In this document: in pieces, positions 38,662 through 47,410 of the stretch
Numbering within the stretch: position 1 is the first letter of the stretch
Layout of the letters: the number at the start of each line of letters is the position of its first letter
Source of the DNA: an uncultured Gammaproteobacteria bacterium
Lineage (GTDB): Bacteria > Pseudomonadota > Gammaproteobacteria > Pseudomonadales > Azotimanducaceae_A
Length of the DNA: 56,344 nucleotides
NCBI GenBank assembly: GCA_913049565.1
Contig: CAJWZG010000001.1
Location: forward strand, 1-56,344
Direction: 5' to 3'
Made by a program: the position numbers and the translations under genes
The notes under the pieces: model-generated
Seen by the model: only the letters and a program-made list of their open reading frames with translations
The model's database searches: none
What the model was told of the DNA's origin: nothing

Positions 38662-39803
38662 TGCAACCCTCGAGCATTGAGCACGATGCGCTGGGTCTGT
38701 ACATACACTTCCCGTGGTGCGTCAAAAAGTGTCCTTACTGTGATTTTAACTCCCACCCGATAAAACAGGATACAGATCAAGAGGCTTATCTCGCGGCCTT
38801 GCTTGCAGATTGGCGCGAGCAATACACGTTGTTGGGGGAGCGGCGTTTAGCACAAACCCCTACCGCAAGCTTCACCTCGATATTCTTTGGCGGGGGGACT
38901 CCGAGCCTCTTTAAACCCGAGCTACTCAAGCAACTAATGGACGGGATTCCGCATGAGGGGAGCGAGGTCACCTTAGAGGTGAACCCCGGAACTGCGGAGT
39001 ATCATAGCTTTAAGGACTACCGCTTAGCTGGAATAAACAGGCTTTCTCTAGGGGCTCAAAGCTTTTCAGATGGGCAGCTTGCCGCACTGGGCAGAGTGCA
39101 TCAAAGCCGCGACACTCAAACAGCTTTTCATCAAGCCAGACAAGCCGGCTTTGCTAATATTAATCTAGATCTTATGTGGGCGTTGCCAGGACAAAACGTT
39201 GAGGCGGCTCTTGAGGATCTGCGTCAAGCGATAGAGCTACAGCCAGAGCATATTTCGTGGTATCAGCTCACTATTGAAGCCAAGACCGAGTTTGCGAAAC
39301 GCCCGCCGATTTTACCCGTCGACCGTACAATCCAAGAGATCGAAGAGGCTGGCCTTGCATTGCTTGCCGACGCCGGCTACCGCCGTTACGAAATATCCGC
39401 CTTTGCCAAACCGACAAAAGAGTGCCGGCACAACCTCAACTACTGGAGCTTTGGCGACTACTTCGGCATTGGCGCCGGGGCTCACGGCAAAGTTAGCACC
39501 CCTGAACAGATCGTTCGCACCACGCGGCCATCGCAGCCTCGGCTCTATCAGCTCGACTCGACAACTATTGAGCCCGTCGAAGTAACGAGAGACCAGCGCG
39601 TGCTCGAATTCATGATGAATGCCCTGAGGCTCGTAGATGGTGTCGACTTTCCAATCTTTAACGAACGCACACAACTGTCATGGGAACGTGTTCAAACACA
39701 GTGGGATAGCCTTGTTGCACTTGATTTAGTCCACAAAGATAAATGCGCTACCACACCGCTTGGGCTTCGGTATCTGGACAGCGTGCTAGCGCGTTTGCTC
39801 TAG
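38661..39803 (+). CDS. hemW: Heme chaperone HemW (radical SAM, YggW)
   Basis: A 380-residue radical-SAM protein, often misnamed coproporphyrinogen III oxidase. The Fe-S cysteines are Cys20, Cys24 and Cys27 in FPWCVKKCPYCDF, followed by FFGGGTPSLF, LGAQSFSDGQLAALGRVH and NLDLMWALPGQ. It lacks the extra N-terminal segment of HemN, so the chaperone assignment is preferred. It ends the long rightward gshB-hemW series and meets trmB head-on with only five bases between stops. Confidence 0.95.
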   Translation: MQPSSIEHDALGLYIHFPWCVKKCPYCDFNSHPIKQDTDQEAYLAALLADWREQYTLLGERRLAQTPTASFTSIFFGGGTPSLFKPELLKQLMDGIPHEGSEVTLEVNPGTAEYHSFKDYRLAGINRLSLGAQSFSDGQLAALGRVHQSRDTQTAFHQARQAGFANINLDLMWALPGQNVEAALEDLRQAIELQPEHISWYQLTIEAKTEFAKRPPILPVDRTIQEIEEAGLALLADAGYRRYEISAFAKPTKECRHNLNYWSFGDYFGIGAGAHGKVSTPEQIVRTTRPSQPRLYQLDSTTIEPVEVTRDQRVLEFMMNALRLVDGVDFPIFNERTQLSWERVQTQWDSLVALDLVHKDKCATTPLGLRYLDSVLARLL

Positions 39804-39808
39804 GCGAG

Positions 39809-40570
39809 CTAAGTAGTTGCTCCCGAAATCCGGCGATATTGAAGGTCTCTTATCTCGTGACCCAGTCGCTCTCCTCTGGCCTCGAACTTGGTGACGTCGC
39901 GGACGTCTTCAGCAATAACGCTGGCTGAGGGTTCATCCTGCGCTGCGCGAATTTCATCGCTAATCAATTCGAACCCAATATGCTCGGCGAAATGCTCGAC
40001 CATCCACTGAGCATACTCGGCCCAATCCGTCGCAAGCCTCACAATGGCCCCGTTGTGCATACATCGATGCAGTTGCTGCAAAAAATCAGGCTGTATCAGG
40101 CGACGTTTGTGATGCCGCTTTTTCGGCCAAGGATCAGGGAAAAATATGCGCACCTGCGACAAGCTACCCTCGTCTAACTGCGCAAACAGCCGCTGTGCTG
40201 GCTTGTCTACCAAGCTAACGTTGGTGATCTGCAAATTCTCCAGTCGCGAGAGCAATGAGCCGATACCGGGTTGATACAGCTCAACACCGAGCAGCTGATA
40301 ATCGGGCTGTTGTTGCGCCCAAGCGAGTAACTCAAACCCCATGCCGAAGCCAATTTCGACGCCCAAAGGTCGCTTGCTTAAATCGTCTGGGGTCCAGCGA
40401 TATCGGTTCGTCAGCGTCTCTAGTGCGCTTGCTTGAGCCTTTGTGAATCGACCACGTCTGCGTATGTAATTGAATTCGGTATCGAGTTGCTTAGCGCTCT
40501 TGCCATCGGGTGCCGCCACTGTTTTACCTTCGATCCCGCGAATCTTGTCGCGCAGCATCTGTGGTTTCAT
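39809..40570 (-). CDS. trmB: tRNA (guanine-N7-)-methyltransferase
   Basis: A 253-residue SAM-dependent enzyme that makes m7G46 in tRNA. It shows LGVEIGFGMGFELLAWA for SAM binding, LLGVELYQPGIGSLL, VRIFFPDPWPKKRHHKRRLIQPDFL and RLATDWAEYAQWMVEHF. The start ATG at 40570 lies inside the 3' end of the DUF423 gene, giving an overlap of about 47 bases; a later ATG at 40558 shortens it. Confidence 0.96.
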   Translation of the reverse strand: MKPQMLRDKIRGIEGKTVAAPDGKSAKQLDTEFNYIRRRGRFTKAQASALETLTNRYRWTPDDLSKRPLGVEIGFGMGFELLAWAQQQPDYQLLGVELYQPGIGSLLSRLENLQITNVSLVDKPAQRLFAQLDEGSLSQVRIFFPDPWPKKRHHKRRLIQPDFLQQLHRCMHNGAIVRLATDWAEYAQWMVEHFAEHIGFELISDEIRAAQDEPSASVIAEDVRDVTKFEARGERLGHEIRDLQYRRISGATT

Positions 40571-40940
40571 CAAGTTTGAGCGCAGCCAAGCAGAGACATA
40601 GCCAACCCGCGATTAAGAGCAGCCCGCCTAGTGGTGTGATCGGGCCGATCCAGCTGACCTGAAAAAGGACAAGCAAGTAAATACTGCCGCTAAAAGTCAG
40701 AACGCCGAGGCTGAACAGAATGGCAGCCCAGTTTAAGAGCTTTGCGCCACCTTGACGCAGCCACAAGCCAATGATCAGTAGCGCCAAGGCATGAAACATT
40801 TGATAGGAGACACCGGTTTGCCAGCTGCTGATGCTCGCAGCGGACACCAGATTGCGGAGCCCGTGCGCACCGAAGGCCCCAAGGAGGACAGACGAGAGAC
40901 CAAGTAGCCCTCCGGTGACGATGTGCAGTTTAGCGAACAT
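40524..40940 (-). CDS. DUF423 membrane protein (YgdD-like)
   Basis: A 138-residue protein with four hydrophobic helices, starting with GGLLGLSSVLLGAFGAHGL, the DUF423/YgdD signature. The C-terminal helix is followed by a charged tail (TTDAARQDSRDRR) read from DNA that also encodes the trmB start. Function is unknown. It lies 31 bases downstream of rpoH and may be co-transcribed with it. Confidence 0.9.
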   Translation of the reverse strand: MFAKLHIVTGGLLGLSSVLLGAFGAHGLRNLVSAASISSWQTGVSYQMFHALALLIIGLWLRQGGAKLLNWAAILFSLGVLTFSGSIYLLVLFQVSWIGPITPLGGLLLIAGWLCLCLAALKLDETTDAARQDSRDRR

Positions 40941-40971
40941 CACGAAAGCTGAATTCGTCTTAAGTGGTGGT

Positions 40972-41823
40972 CTACTCGACGGCTATCGCTGCTTTTAGCT
41001 TGTTCATAGCATTTTTTTCAAGCTGACGAATTCTCTCGGCAGACACACTGTATTCGGCCGCTAACTCATGCAGGGTAGACTTGTCGTCGCTCAACCATCG
41101 CTGCTGCAAAATGTCCCTACTACGCTCATCTAAGGCGGCGAGACCAGAACTCAAACGCAGGTGCATCTCTTTATCGCTGCTGGCGTTCGCCACCAGATCG
41201 GCGGGGTCAGGAGCTGCCGATGGTAGATAGTGCATTGGCGCTGTGGCAGCTTCGTCATCACTGCCATAGCCGTCAAAGGCCATATCGCTGGCGCTGAGCC
41301 TGCTTTCCATCCTCGTAACTTCGGCGCTAGGTACGCCTAAGTCATCGGCTATCGCAGCCGTCTCTTCGACACTAAGCCAGTTAGACGATTTTTTAGCCCC
41401 GCGAAGGTTGAAGAACAACTTGCGCTGCGCCTTCGTAGTGGCAACTTTAACTATGCGCCAGTTTCGCAGAATATATTCATGCATCTCAGCCTTGATCCAG
41501 TGCACCGCAAACGAGATTAGTCGCACTCCTACATTGGGATCGAAGCGCTTAACCGCCTTCATGAGCCCTACATTGCCTTCTTGAATCAAGTCAGCCTGTG
41601 ACAAGCCATAACCCTTATAAGATCGAGCCAAGTGAACCACAAATCGCAAGTGGCACATAACCAGTTCTCGCGCTGCATCAAGGTCGTCATTTTCTCGTAG
41701 CCTCACGGCAAGAGATTTTTCTTTCTCCGGGCTGAGAATAGGGAACTGGCTGATTGTGCGCAGATAAGCATCGAGATCAGCTCCAGGTGCCATACTTGGC
41801 ATTTTCATTACATCTGTTGTCAT
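40972..41823 (-). CDS. rpoH: RNA polymerase heat-shock sigma factor RpoH (sigma-32)
   Basis: A 283-residue sigma-70-family factor that directs transcription of chaperone and protease genes. Regions 1.2 and 2 are visible ([57 protein letters not shown]), then the diagnostic RpoH box QRKLFFNLR, and a region 4.2 helix-turn-helix near the C-terminus ([20 protein letters not shown]). GAGGG precedes the ATG by seven bases. A leader of about 100 nt and a CIRCE operator lie upstream. It follows ftsY-ftsE-ftsX, as in E. coli. Confidence 0.97.
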   Translation of the reverse strand: MTTDVMKMPSMAPGADLDAYLRTISQFPILSPEKEKSLAVRLRENDDLDAARELVMCHLRFVVHLARSYKGYGLSQADLIQEGNVGLMKAVKRFDPNVGVRLISFAVHWIKAEMHEYILRNWRIVKVATTKAQRKLFFNLRGAKKSSNWLSVEETAAIADDLGVPSAEVTRMESRLSASDMAFDGYGSDDEAATAPMHYLPSAAPDPADLVANASSDKEMHLRLSSGLAALDERSRDILQQRWLSDDKSTLHELAAEYSVSAERIRQLEKNAMNKLKAAIAVE

Positions 41824-41930
41824 CGCTATGCCCTCAATGGGTTTTCCTACGCATCTGAACGCGCTTTCACATGTGCCTCACGGGTCGCTCGGCAATCTCA
41901 TGAGTGCTACTTTGGGTAACACAAGGACCA

Positions 41931-41960
41931 ATATTAGCACTCGCTCACAGAGAGTGCTAA
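41931..41960 (-). promoter_or_regulatory. Predicted rpoH promoter (-35 and -10)
   Basis: On the minus strand, TTAGCA (41955-41960) and TAATAT (41931-41936) are separated by 18 bases and would place the transcription start near 41924, giving a leader of about 100 nt before rpoH. Both boxes lie within or next to the CIRCE arms. Confidence 0.55.
41934..41960. promoter_or_regulatory. CIRCE operator (HrcA binding site) upstream of rpoH
   Basis: TTAGCACTC (41934-41942), nine bases, then GAGTGCTAA (41952-41960): a perfect match to the CIRCE consensus recognised by the HrcA heat-shock repressor. It overlaps the predicted rpoH promoter, so HrcA binding should block RNA polymerase. A further half-site GAGTGCTA lies at 41902-41909, just inside the predicted transcript. 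hrcA itself is outside this window. Confidence 0.9.
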
Positions 41961-42026
41961 CCCGAATTTGACTTTTCCTCACTAAACAGCAATCTGCATG
42001 TTGCGGATGTGAAATTCGCGTCATAG

Positions 42027-43031
42027 CTAGGATGTTGTGAGGTCAGAACTTAGACGCCGGTTCATCGCGAGCGTAGCGCCAGCCACTCCTAAGGCCCAGC
42101 CCGCCAAAAGAATCACTACCAAAAACAGCGGCGTGAACCCCACAATCTGAACCTGTGTCCCGTATGAGGTCAGCAAAGACTGAAGCGGCGCTTCGATTTG
42201 ACTTAGAAACAGGGCAATCATTGTAATGGCCATGATGCCGCCCCCAAGGCCATATGCAGAGCCAAAGTACAAAAAAGGACGCCGCAGCTGAGCTTGTGTG
42301 GCTCCAACTAACGCCAATACCCGCAGCTCGCCCAAACGCGATTCAATGGCCAACCGCACCGACGCGAAAGCAACGAGCAGGGCGGCGATGAGCAAAATTA
42401 CGGATAATCCTCCGCCCACGCGATTTGCCAAATCAGAGAGATTGGCCAATCGCTCAAGCCATGTGGATTCGATAACCACCTCATCTACGCTGGCTAAAGA
42501 CGAGAGCTTACGACTTAGGGTATCGAGGGCAAGATACGAACTATCAGCTTCGATAATAACCGCGAATGAGGCCGGCAATGGATTAGTCTCAACCGACGCA
42601 ATTGCCTCGCGCAGTAGATCAGAATCTTCACTTTCAGCTAAAAACTTTTGCAAAGCCTGATCCGGGGTCGTCAGCAGGATCCGCTCGACGCCAGCCTCAG
42701 CCTCTAATTGCCCGGCTACCTCCTCCAACGTCTGCTCGGAAGCCGCTAGCTTCATGTAAACCGTCAGTCCTGCGTCTCCCTGCCACCGCTCACTCAGAGT
42801 TTGCACATTGACCCCAGCAATCCAGAGCAAACCCGGCAGGGTTAAGGCAACACCCACCATCAACCACACCAACAAGCTACTCATCAATCGCTGACTGACA
42901 AATAACGCAGCTTCTGAAGCGACTTGCCGATGGTCGGCGAACCACGCACGAATTGGATTTCCCTCCGATCTCCAACTATCACCTGTGGCTTGGCGGGTGT
43001 CGTCACTCAAGCTGGGCTCAGACTCATCCAT
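42027..43031 (-). CDS. ftsX: Cell division protein FtsX
   Basis: A 334-residue membrane partner of FtsE in the divisome, which activates peptidoglycan hydrolases through periplasmic partners. There is a cytosolic N-terminus, a first membrane helix near 50-72 (LLVWLMVGVALTLPGLLWIAG), a periplasmic domain of about 110 residues and three C-terminal helices, with RLGELRVLALVGATQAQLRRPF between them. It overlaps the end of ftsE by 8 bases. Confidence 0.96.
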   Translation of the reverse strand: MDESEPSLSDDTRQATGDSWRSEGNPIRAWFADHRQVASEAALFVSQRLMSSLLVWLMVGVALTLPGLLWIAGVNVQTLSERWQGDAGLTVYMKLAASEQTLEEVAGQLEAEAGVERILLTTPDQALQKFLAESEDSDLLREAIASVETNPLPASFAVIIEADSSYLALDTLSRKLSSLASVDEVVIESTWLERLANLSDLANRVGGGLSVILLIAALLVAFASVRLAIESRLGELRVLALVGATQAQLRRPFLYFGSAYGLGGGIMAITMIALFLSQIEAPLQSLLTSYGTQVQIVGFTPLFLVVILLAGWALGVAGATLAMNRRLSSDLTTS

Positions 43032-43719
43032 TAACCGGCCCCAGTTTTGGATCAGCAGTGTCCTGAACCAAAGCGCCCTGGGACAGGTGTAAAATCCGGC
43101 AGCCTTGGTCTTTAATCAGCTCAATATCGTGGCTCGCCACAAGCACTGTGGAACCCAGATCTCGAAACTGATGAAAGAGCGACATGACCTGCCGCGAGAG
43201 GTAGGGATCAAGATTTCCGGTCGGTTCATCCGCGATGATGATACGCGGCCTGTTGACAACGGCTCTGGCGATACCGACACGTTGCTGCTCACCCGTAGAT
43301 AAGTGTCTGGGGTACAGGTGTCCCTTCTCCCCAAGATCAACAGTGGCCAACGCCCCTCGTACTCGACGCACCACCTCATTAGCCGGCAAGTGGCTAACTC
43401 TGAGCGGCAAGGCCACATTATCATAGACGGTTCGATCACCTAGCAAATTATGATCCTGTAGCACAATGCCAAGATGACGGCGATACCATGGCATACGTTT
43501 TGGCCCCAACTGGCTGACGTCGCTGCCATCAACCAAGACACGACCTTGAGTTGGGGCCTGAGCACCGATCAGCAGTTTCAATAGGGTGCTTTTGCCCGCC
43601 CCAGAATGGCCAGTCAGAAAAACCATCGAGCCTTTATCGATGCCCAGTGTCACATCAGACAGGCCTTCAGAGCCGTTGTCGAAACGCCGAGTCACATGCT
43701 GGAACTGCAAAAAACTCAC
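43024..43719 (-). CDS. ftsE: Cell division ATP-binding protein FtsE
   Basis: A 231-residue ABC ATPase. Walker A is GHSGAGKSTLL, the signature motif LSTGEQQRVGIARA, and Walker B IIIADEPTGNLDP, followed by the H-loop VASHD. It sits between ftsY and ftsX in the conserved ftsYEX order, two bases after the ftsY stop. Confidence 0.97.
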   Translation of the reverse strand: MSFLQFQHVTRRFDNGSEGLSDVTLGIDKGSMVFLTGHSGAGKSTLLKLLIGAQAPTQGRVLVDGSDVSQLGPKRMPWYRRHLGIVLQDHNLLGDRTVYDNVALPLRVSHLPANEVVRRVRGALATVDLGEKGHLYPRHLSTGEQQRVGIARAVVNRPRIIIADEPTGNLDPYLSRQVMSLFHQFRDLGSTVLVASHDIELIKDQGCRILHLSQGALVQDTADPKLGPVNG

Positions 43720-43721
43720 GG

Positions 43722-44726
43722 CTACTTCATGTCGTCTGGCTGCAACAAGGCCGATACAAATTCAGCCGGGTCAAATTCTCGTAAATCTTCGATACCTTCA
43801 CCAACCCCGATAAAGCTGACGGGAATCGTTGATCCACCTGAAGATTGCGCTGCGAGAGCAAACAGCACTCCAGCTTTGGCAGTGCCATCGAGCTTGGTAA
43901 CAACCAAACCGGTCAACGGAATGGTCTCATCGAACAATTGCACCTGACTCAGCGCGTTTTGACCCACGCCACCGTCTAACACCAAGATGACTTCATGCGG
44001 TGCATCAGAGTCGAGCCGCTTCACGACACGCTGAATCTTGGCCAGCTCATCCATCAATTGAGTTTTAGCCTGTAGGCGGCCGGCCGTATCGACCAGCAAA
44101 ACATCAATGCCTTTGGCCTGAGCACTTTGCACGGCGTCGAACGCCACGGATGCACTATCTGAACCCTGCGATTGCGCAACAACGGGTATGTCTTCGCGCT
44201 GGCCCCAAGCCTCCAACTGCTCAACAGCTGCAGCACGAAACGTATCTCCTGCAGCCAACATCACGTTCAAGCCTTGATTCTTAAACCGCTTCGCTAGTTT
44301 GCCAATTGTCGTCGTCTTGCCAACCCCGTTGACCCCGACAAAAAAGATCACCTTAGGATTTGCACCGGCCTCGCGTGCCGCTATCTTCAGCGGACGAGCT
44401 AACCCCTCTAAGCGCTGAAGCAATAGCTCATGCAGCGCCTGATAAAGCGCCTGCGTGTTCGCAAGCTCACGCCGACCCGCTCGTTCGGTCAGATCTGCGA
44501 TAATTGTCTGCGTCGTCTCCATACCCACATCGGTTGTCAGCAGTGCTGCCTCTAGATCTTCTAAGGCTGTCTCATTAATTTCTTTTTCACCAAGGAGTAA
44601 ATTGCCTAACCCTTGAGCGAGTTGGTTTCGAGTTTTAGACAGACCGCTACGCAGCCTGCCAAAGAGGCTTGCCTCTTCTGGTTGAAAAGATGCGGCAATA
44701 GATTGAGTCTCTTCGGATTCGGTCAT
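43722..44726 (-). CDS. ftsY: Signal recognition particle receptor FtsY
   Basis: A 334-residue SRP GTPase that docks ribosome-SRP complexes at the membrane. The NG domain has VGVNGVGKTTTIGKLAKRF (G1), LAAGDTFRAAAVEQL (G2), VDTAGRLQ (G3) and TKLDGTAKAG (G4/G5). The acidic N-terminal region is short (about 25 residues), unlike the long A domain of E. coli FtsY (497 residues). It diverges from rsmD across about 90 bases. Confidence 0.97.
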   Translation of the reverse strand: MTESEETQSIAASFQPEEASLFGRLRSGLSKTRNQLAQGLGNLLLGEKEINETALEDLEAALLTTDVGMETTQTIIADLTERAGRRELANTQALYQALHELLLQRLEGLARPLKIAAREAGANPKVIFFVGVNGVGKTTTIGKLAKRFKNQGLNVMLAAGDTFRAAAVEQLEAWGQREDIPVVAQSQGSDSASVAFDAVQSAQAKGIDVLLVDTAGRLQAKTQLMDELAKIQRVVKRLDSDAPHEVILVLDGGVGQNALSQVQLFDETIPLTGLVVTKLDGTAKAGVLFALAAQSSGGSTIPVSFIGVGEGIEDLREFDPAEFVSALLQPDDMK

Positions 44727-44817
44727 GATTGTGCGTCTCTTAATCGGAGTACCGTGGGGCAGACACTACCGCCCATCGTCTCGCAGTCTTTAATTCTATA
44801 GCATCCAGGTCTCGAAC

Positions 44818-45438
44818 TTGGAGTCCGATAGGCCTGCTTTGAAAAAAAATGCACGAGTAAAGAAAACCCAAGAAGTTCGCATCAACAGCGGCCAGTTGCG
44901 CGGTAGAAAACTGACCTTTCCAGCGATCGATGGGCTTCGCCCTTCACTCGGTCGTAGCCGCGAGACCCTTTTTAACTGGCTGCGGCCGATGTTAGTGGGT
45001 GCGAACTGCCTTGATCTGTTCGCCGGTTCCGGAGTAATCGGCTTTGAGGCAGCGTCAATCGGTGCCAGTCAGGTGACTTTTGTAGAAAAACATCCTGACG
45101 CCGCCGCTCACCTCGGTGCCTCAATCGCTGGCCTTGAGGTATCCGAACGCTGCCAACTATGGACTGGCGATGCTCGAGATTTTTTAGGTGATTGCACAAA
45201 TCCCTTTGACGTTATTTTTCTCGACCCACCGTTCGCTCAGCCGCAGCTGCTGGAAAGCGCTATCACTGCAATTTGTGAACGCAGCTTGCTCAATCACTAC
45301 CTTTACCTAGAATTCGATCAGCAACAAGAGCCAGCCATCAAGACCCTTCTAGCGGCGCATCACTTATCGGTCGAGCGGTCTTCGAAAGCAGGAACCACTG
45401 GAAGCTGGCTCATTGCACCCGAGCAGAGGCAAGGTTAG
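44818..45438 (+). CDS. rsmD: 16S rRNA (guanine966-N2)-methyltransferase RsmD
   Basis: A 206-residue methyltransferase with SGQLRGRKLTFPAIDGLRPS, the family segment RSRETLFNWL, SAM-binding CLDLFAGSGVIGFEAASIGA and the catalytic DPPF in IFLDPPFAQP. There is no in-frame ATG at the start; two TTG codons (44818 and 44839) are candidates. The later one gives a lysine-rich N-terminus closer to E. coli RsmD and has AGG six bases upstream. It is divergent from ftsY, as in E. coli. Confidence 0.95.
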   Translation: MESDRPALKKNARVKKTQEVRINSGQLRGRKLTFPAIDGLRPSLGRSRETLFNWLRPMLVGANCLDLFAGSGVIGFEAASIGASQVTFVEKHPDAAAHLGASIAGLEVSERCQLWTGDARDFLGDCTNPFDVIFLDPPFAQPQLLESAITAICERSLLNHYLYLEFDQQQEPAIKTLLAAHHLSVERSSKAGTTGSWLIAPEQRQG

Positions 45439-45460
45439 CATCGCCTAAAATCCACAACTG

Positions 45461-45475
45461 AGCACGCTGCGTGCT
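45461..45475 (+). promoter_or_regulatory. Hairpin immediately before the coaD ribosome binding site
   Basis: AGCACG, loop CTG, CGTGCT forms a 6-bp stem. AAGGA, the likely coaD Shine-Dalgarno, begins at the next base (45476-45480). There is no T-run, so it does not look like an intrinsic terminator. Confidence 0.4.
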
Positions 45476-45489
45476 AAGGAAAACAGTGC

Positions 45490-45969
45490 ATGGGTGAGCG
45501 AATAGTCGTCTATCCTGGTTCGTTTAATCCAATCACCAACGGTCACACTGACTTGGTAGATCGCGCACTGACCCTTTTCGATCATGTGGTTTTAGCTATT
45601 GGAACATCAGCACAAAAGGATCCCTCCGTGGCGCTTAAAGATCGCATGGAGTTATGCCGTGAAGTGCTCGCGCCATACGGTGATCGCGTTTCCGTTGATG
45701 GCTTCAATACGCTGCTCGTTGATTATGTTCGCTCAAAGAACACCCGCTTTGTGCTGCGGGGCTTGCGTACCGTCACCGATTTCGATTACGAATTTCAAAT
45801 GGCAGAAATGAACCGCTCTTTAGATCCGCAACTAGAGTACGTTTTTCTGCCGACATCGCGGGAATGTTCTTTTATCTCCTCTACCCTCGTCCGAGAAATT
45901 TCTGCATTGGGGGGAGACATCTCGCAGTTCGTGCACCCTGCGGTTATTGCTTCTCTATCGAGCGATTAG
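45490..45969 (+). CDS. coaD: Phosphopantetheine adenylyltransferase
   Basis: A 159-residue nucleotidyltransferase in coenzyme A synthesis. The N-terminal motif reads YPGSFNPITNGHT with the NGHT nucleotidyl-transfer motif; most family members have GSFDP, so an Asp-to-Asn change is visible. RGLRTVTDFDYEFQMAEMNR and SSTLVREI are conserved. It pairs functionally with coaBC at 48200 in this window. Confidence 0.96.
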   Translation: MGERIVVYPGSFNPITNGHTDLVDRALTLFDHVVLAIGTSAQKDPSVALKDRMELCREVLAPYGDRVSVDGFNTLLVDYVRSKNTRFVLRGLRTVTDFDYEFQMAEMNRSLDPQLEYVFLPTSRECSFISSTLVREISALGGDISQFVHPAVIASLSSD

Positions 45970-45971
45970 CG

Positions 45972-45996
45972 GCTAGTCAGCTGCGAGCTGACTAGC
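45972..45996. terminator. Long perfect hairpin between coaD and mutM
   Basis: GCTAGTCAGCT (45972-45982), loop GCG, AGCTGACTAGC (45986-45996): an 11-bp perfect stem between two convergent genes, overlapping the mutM stop codon. The following T-run is weak (GGTTTCTTCC). It most likely acts as a shared terminator or 3'-end stabiliser. Confidence 0.7.
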
Positions 45997-46828
45997 AGAC
46001 CGGTTTCTTCCAACCGCCAAAGGTCTGACATGAAGGGCAGTAAACAGTGCTCCGCTGACCCAATACCTGCAACTTTAGGGATGAGTTGCAGATACGGCAT
46101 TGCTCGCCTTGGCGTCCATAGACATTGAGGCTCTGCTTAAAGTATCCAGGCTGACCATCAGACCCGACGAAGTCGCGCAACGTTGTGCCTCCGACCGTGA
46201 TGGCATTAGCCAGAATCTGACGGATGGCCTCTGCTAAATGCTGGTAGGCGATTCGGCTTACTCGTTGAGCCGATGTAGCGGGTCGGATACCGGCGCGAAA
46301 CAACGACTCAGCGGCGTAGATGTTGCCAACGCCTACCACCACCTTTCCATCCATGATGTGATTTTTAACTGCTATACGACGTTTTCGGGAGGTTTCGAAG
46401 AGATAATCACCAGAGAATTCATTGCTTAAAGGCTCCACTCCCAAATGCTTCAGGAGCCAGTGGTCTGTGCTGGGATTTTCGGCGAAGTGAAAGCTACCGA
46501 AGCGCCTAGGGTCGTTGTATCTCAACCATGGGCCATCTTTAACCTCGATATCGATATGGTCGTGCAAGCGAGGGGGTTCATCAGACGCGACAACGCGCAA
46601 ACTACCCGACATACCCAGATGCACAATCAACGATCCGGTCTCGGTTTCAATAACGATGTATTTGGCACGTCGGTTGACGCTTCGAACAATGCTCCCCGAA
46701 AGCTGATCGGGGAGGACTACAGGCCAGCGAAGACGAGGTTCACGAACATGCACTCGCCGAATCGTCTGCGCTGCCAAGAAAGGCTCTATTCCCCGCCGAG
46801 TCGTCTCGACTTCAGGGAGTTCTGGCAT
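45992..46828 (-). CDS. mutM: Formamidopyrimidine-DNA glycosylase (Fpg)
   Basis: A 278-residue DNA repair enzyme that removes 8-oxoguanine. It begins MPELPEVETTRRG with catalytic Pro2 and Glu3, contains VGVGNIYAAESLFRAGI, and ends with a zinc finger (CRICNSSLKLQVLGQ and CPSCQ). It is 3 bases downstream of rpmG in an rpmB-rpmG-mutM run. Confidence 0.97.
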   Translation of the reverse strand: MPELPEVETTRRGIEPFLAAQTIRRVHVREPRLRWPVVLPDQLSGSIVRSVNRRAKYIVIETETGSLIVHLGMSGSLRVVASDEPPRLHDHIDIEVKDGPWLRYNDPRRFGSFHFAENPSTDHWLLKHLGVEPLSNEFSGDYLFETSRKRRIAVKNHIMDGKVVVGVGNIYAAESLFRAGIRPATSAQRVSRIAYQHLAEAIRQILANAITVGGTTLRDFVGSDGQPGYFKQSLNVYGRQGEQCRICNSSLKLQVLGQRSTVYCPSCQTFGGWKKPVC

Positions 46829-46831
46829 TTG

Positions 46832-46987
46832 CTACTTGATCTTGCCTTCTTTGTAGATCACATGCTTTCGAACCACGGGATCGTACTTCTTGATCTCCAT
46901 CTTGTCCGGCGTGTTCTTTTTGTTCTTATCAGTTGTGTAGTAGTGCCCTGTACCGGCACTTGATACTAACTTGATCTTATCTCGCAT
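46832..46987 (-). CDS. rpmG: 50S ribosomal protein L33
   Basis: A 51-residue protein beginning [19 protein letters not shown] and ending [11 protein letters not shown], a standard L33 with [10 protein letters not shown] and [13 protein letters not shown]. It lacks the CxxC zinc pairs, so it is the zinc-free form. The gap to rpmB is 47 bases and to mutM 3 bases. It is short and easily missed. Confidence 0.97.
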   Translation of the reverse strand: MRDKIKLVSSAGTGHYYTTDKNKKNTPDKMEIKKYDPVVRKHVIYKEGKIK

Positions 46988-47034
46988 GATTCTTCCCTGT
47001 TAATCTCATCGCCTGCTGGATGCAGATCAATGCC

Positions 47035-47271
47035 CTAGACTTTATGACCCGCGGCGCGAACGTCTTTCAACACTTCATCAATGCCTTTCTTATCTATGAT
47101 GCGCATACCGTTAGTTGATACCCGAAGTTTAACGTAGCGTTTTTCGGTTTCTACCCAAAAACGGTGGGTGTGAAGGTTCGGCAAGAAACGACGTCGCGTC
47201 TTGTTCATCGCGTGGCTGACGTTGTTTCCAGCCATCGGGCGCTTGCCCGTTACTTGGCATACTTTGGACAT
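47035..47271 (-). CDS. rpmB: 50S ribosomal protein L28
   Basis: A 78-residue protein beginning [28 protein letters not shown], the usual zinc-free L28. AAGGA precedes its start. About 139 bases separate it from radC, all on the same strand; that gap should hold the rpmB promoter, and I see no gene in it. Confidence 0.97.
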   Translation of the reverse strand: MSKVCQVTGKRPMAGNNVSHAMNKTRRRFLPNLHTHRFWVETEKRYVKLRVSTNGMRIIDKKGIDEVLKDVRAAGHKV

Positions 47272-47410
47272 CGTACTAGTCCTTAAAATTTTGAGGCGCG
47301 TTTATACCAAAGTGGCTCTATCAGGGCAACAAAAGCACCCACAAAGCCGCGAAAAACGGGTTTTTGCAGCCAAGAATACCTTTTTCGATCATTCCACCCC
47401 CGTTGGCGAA

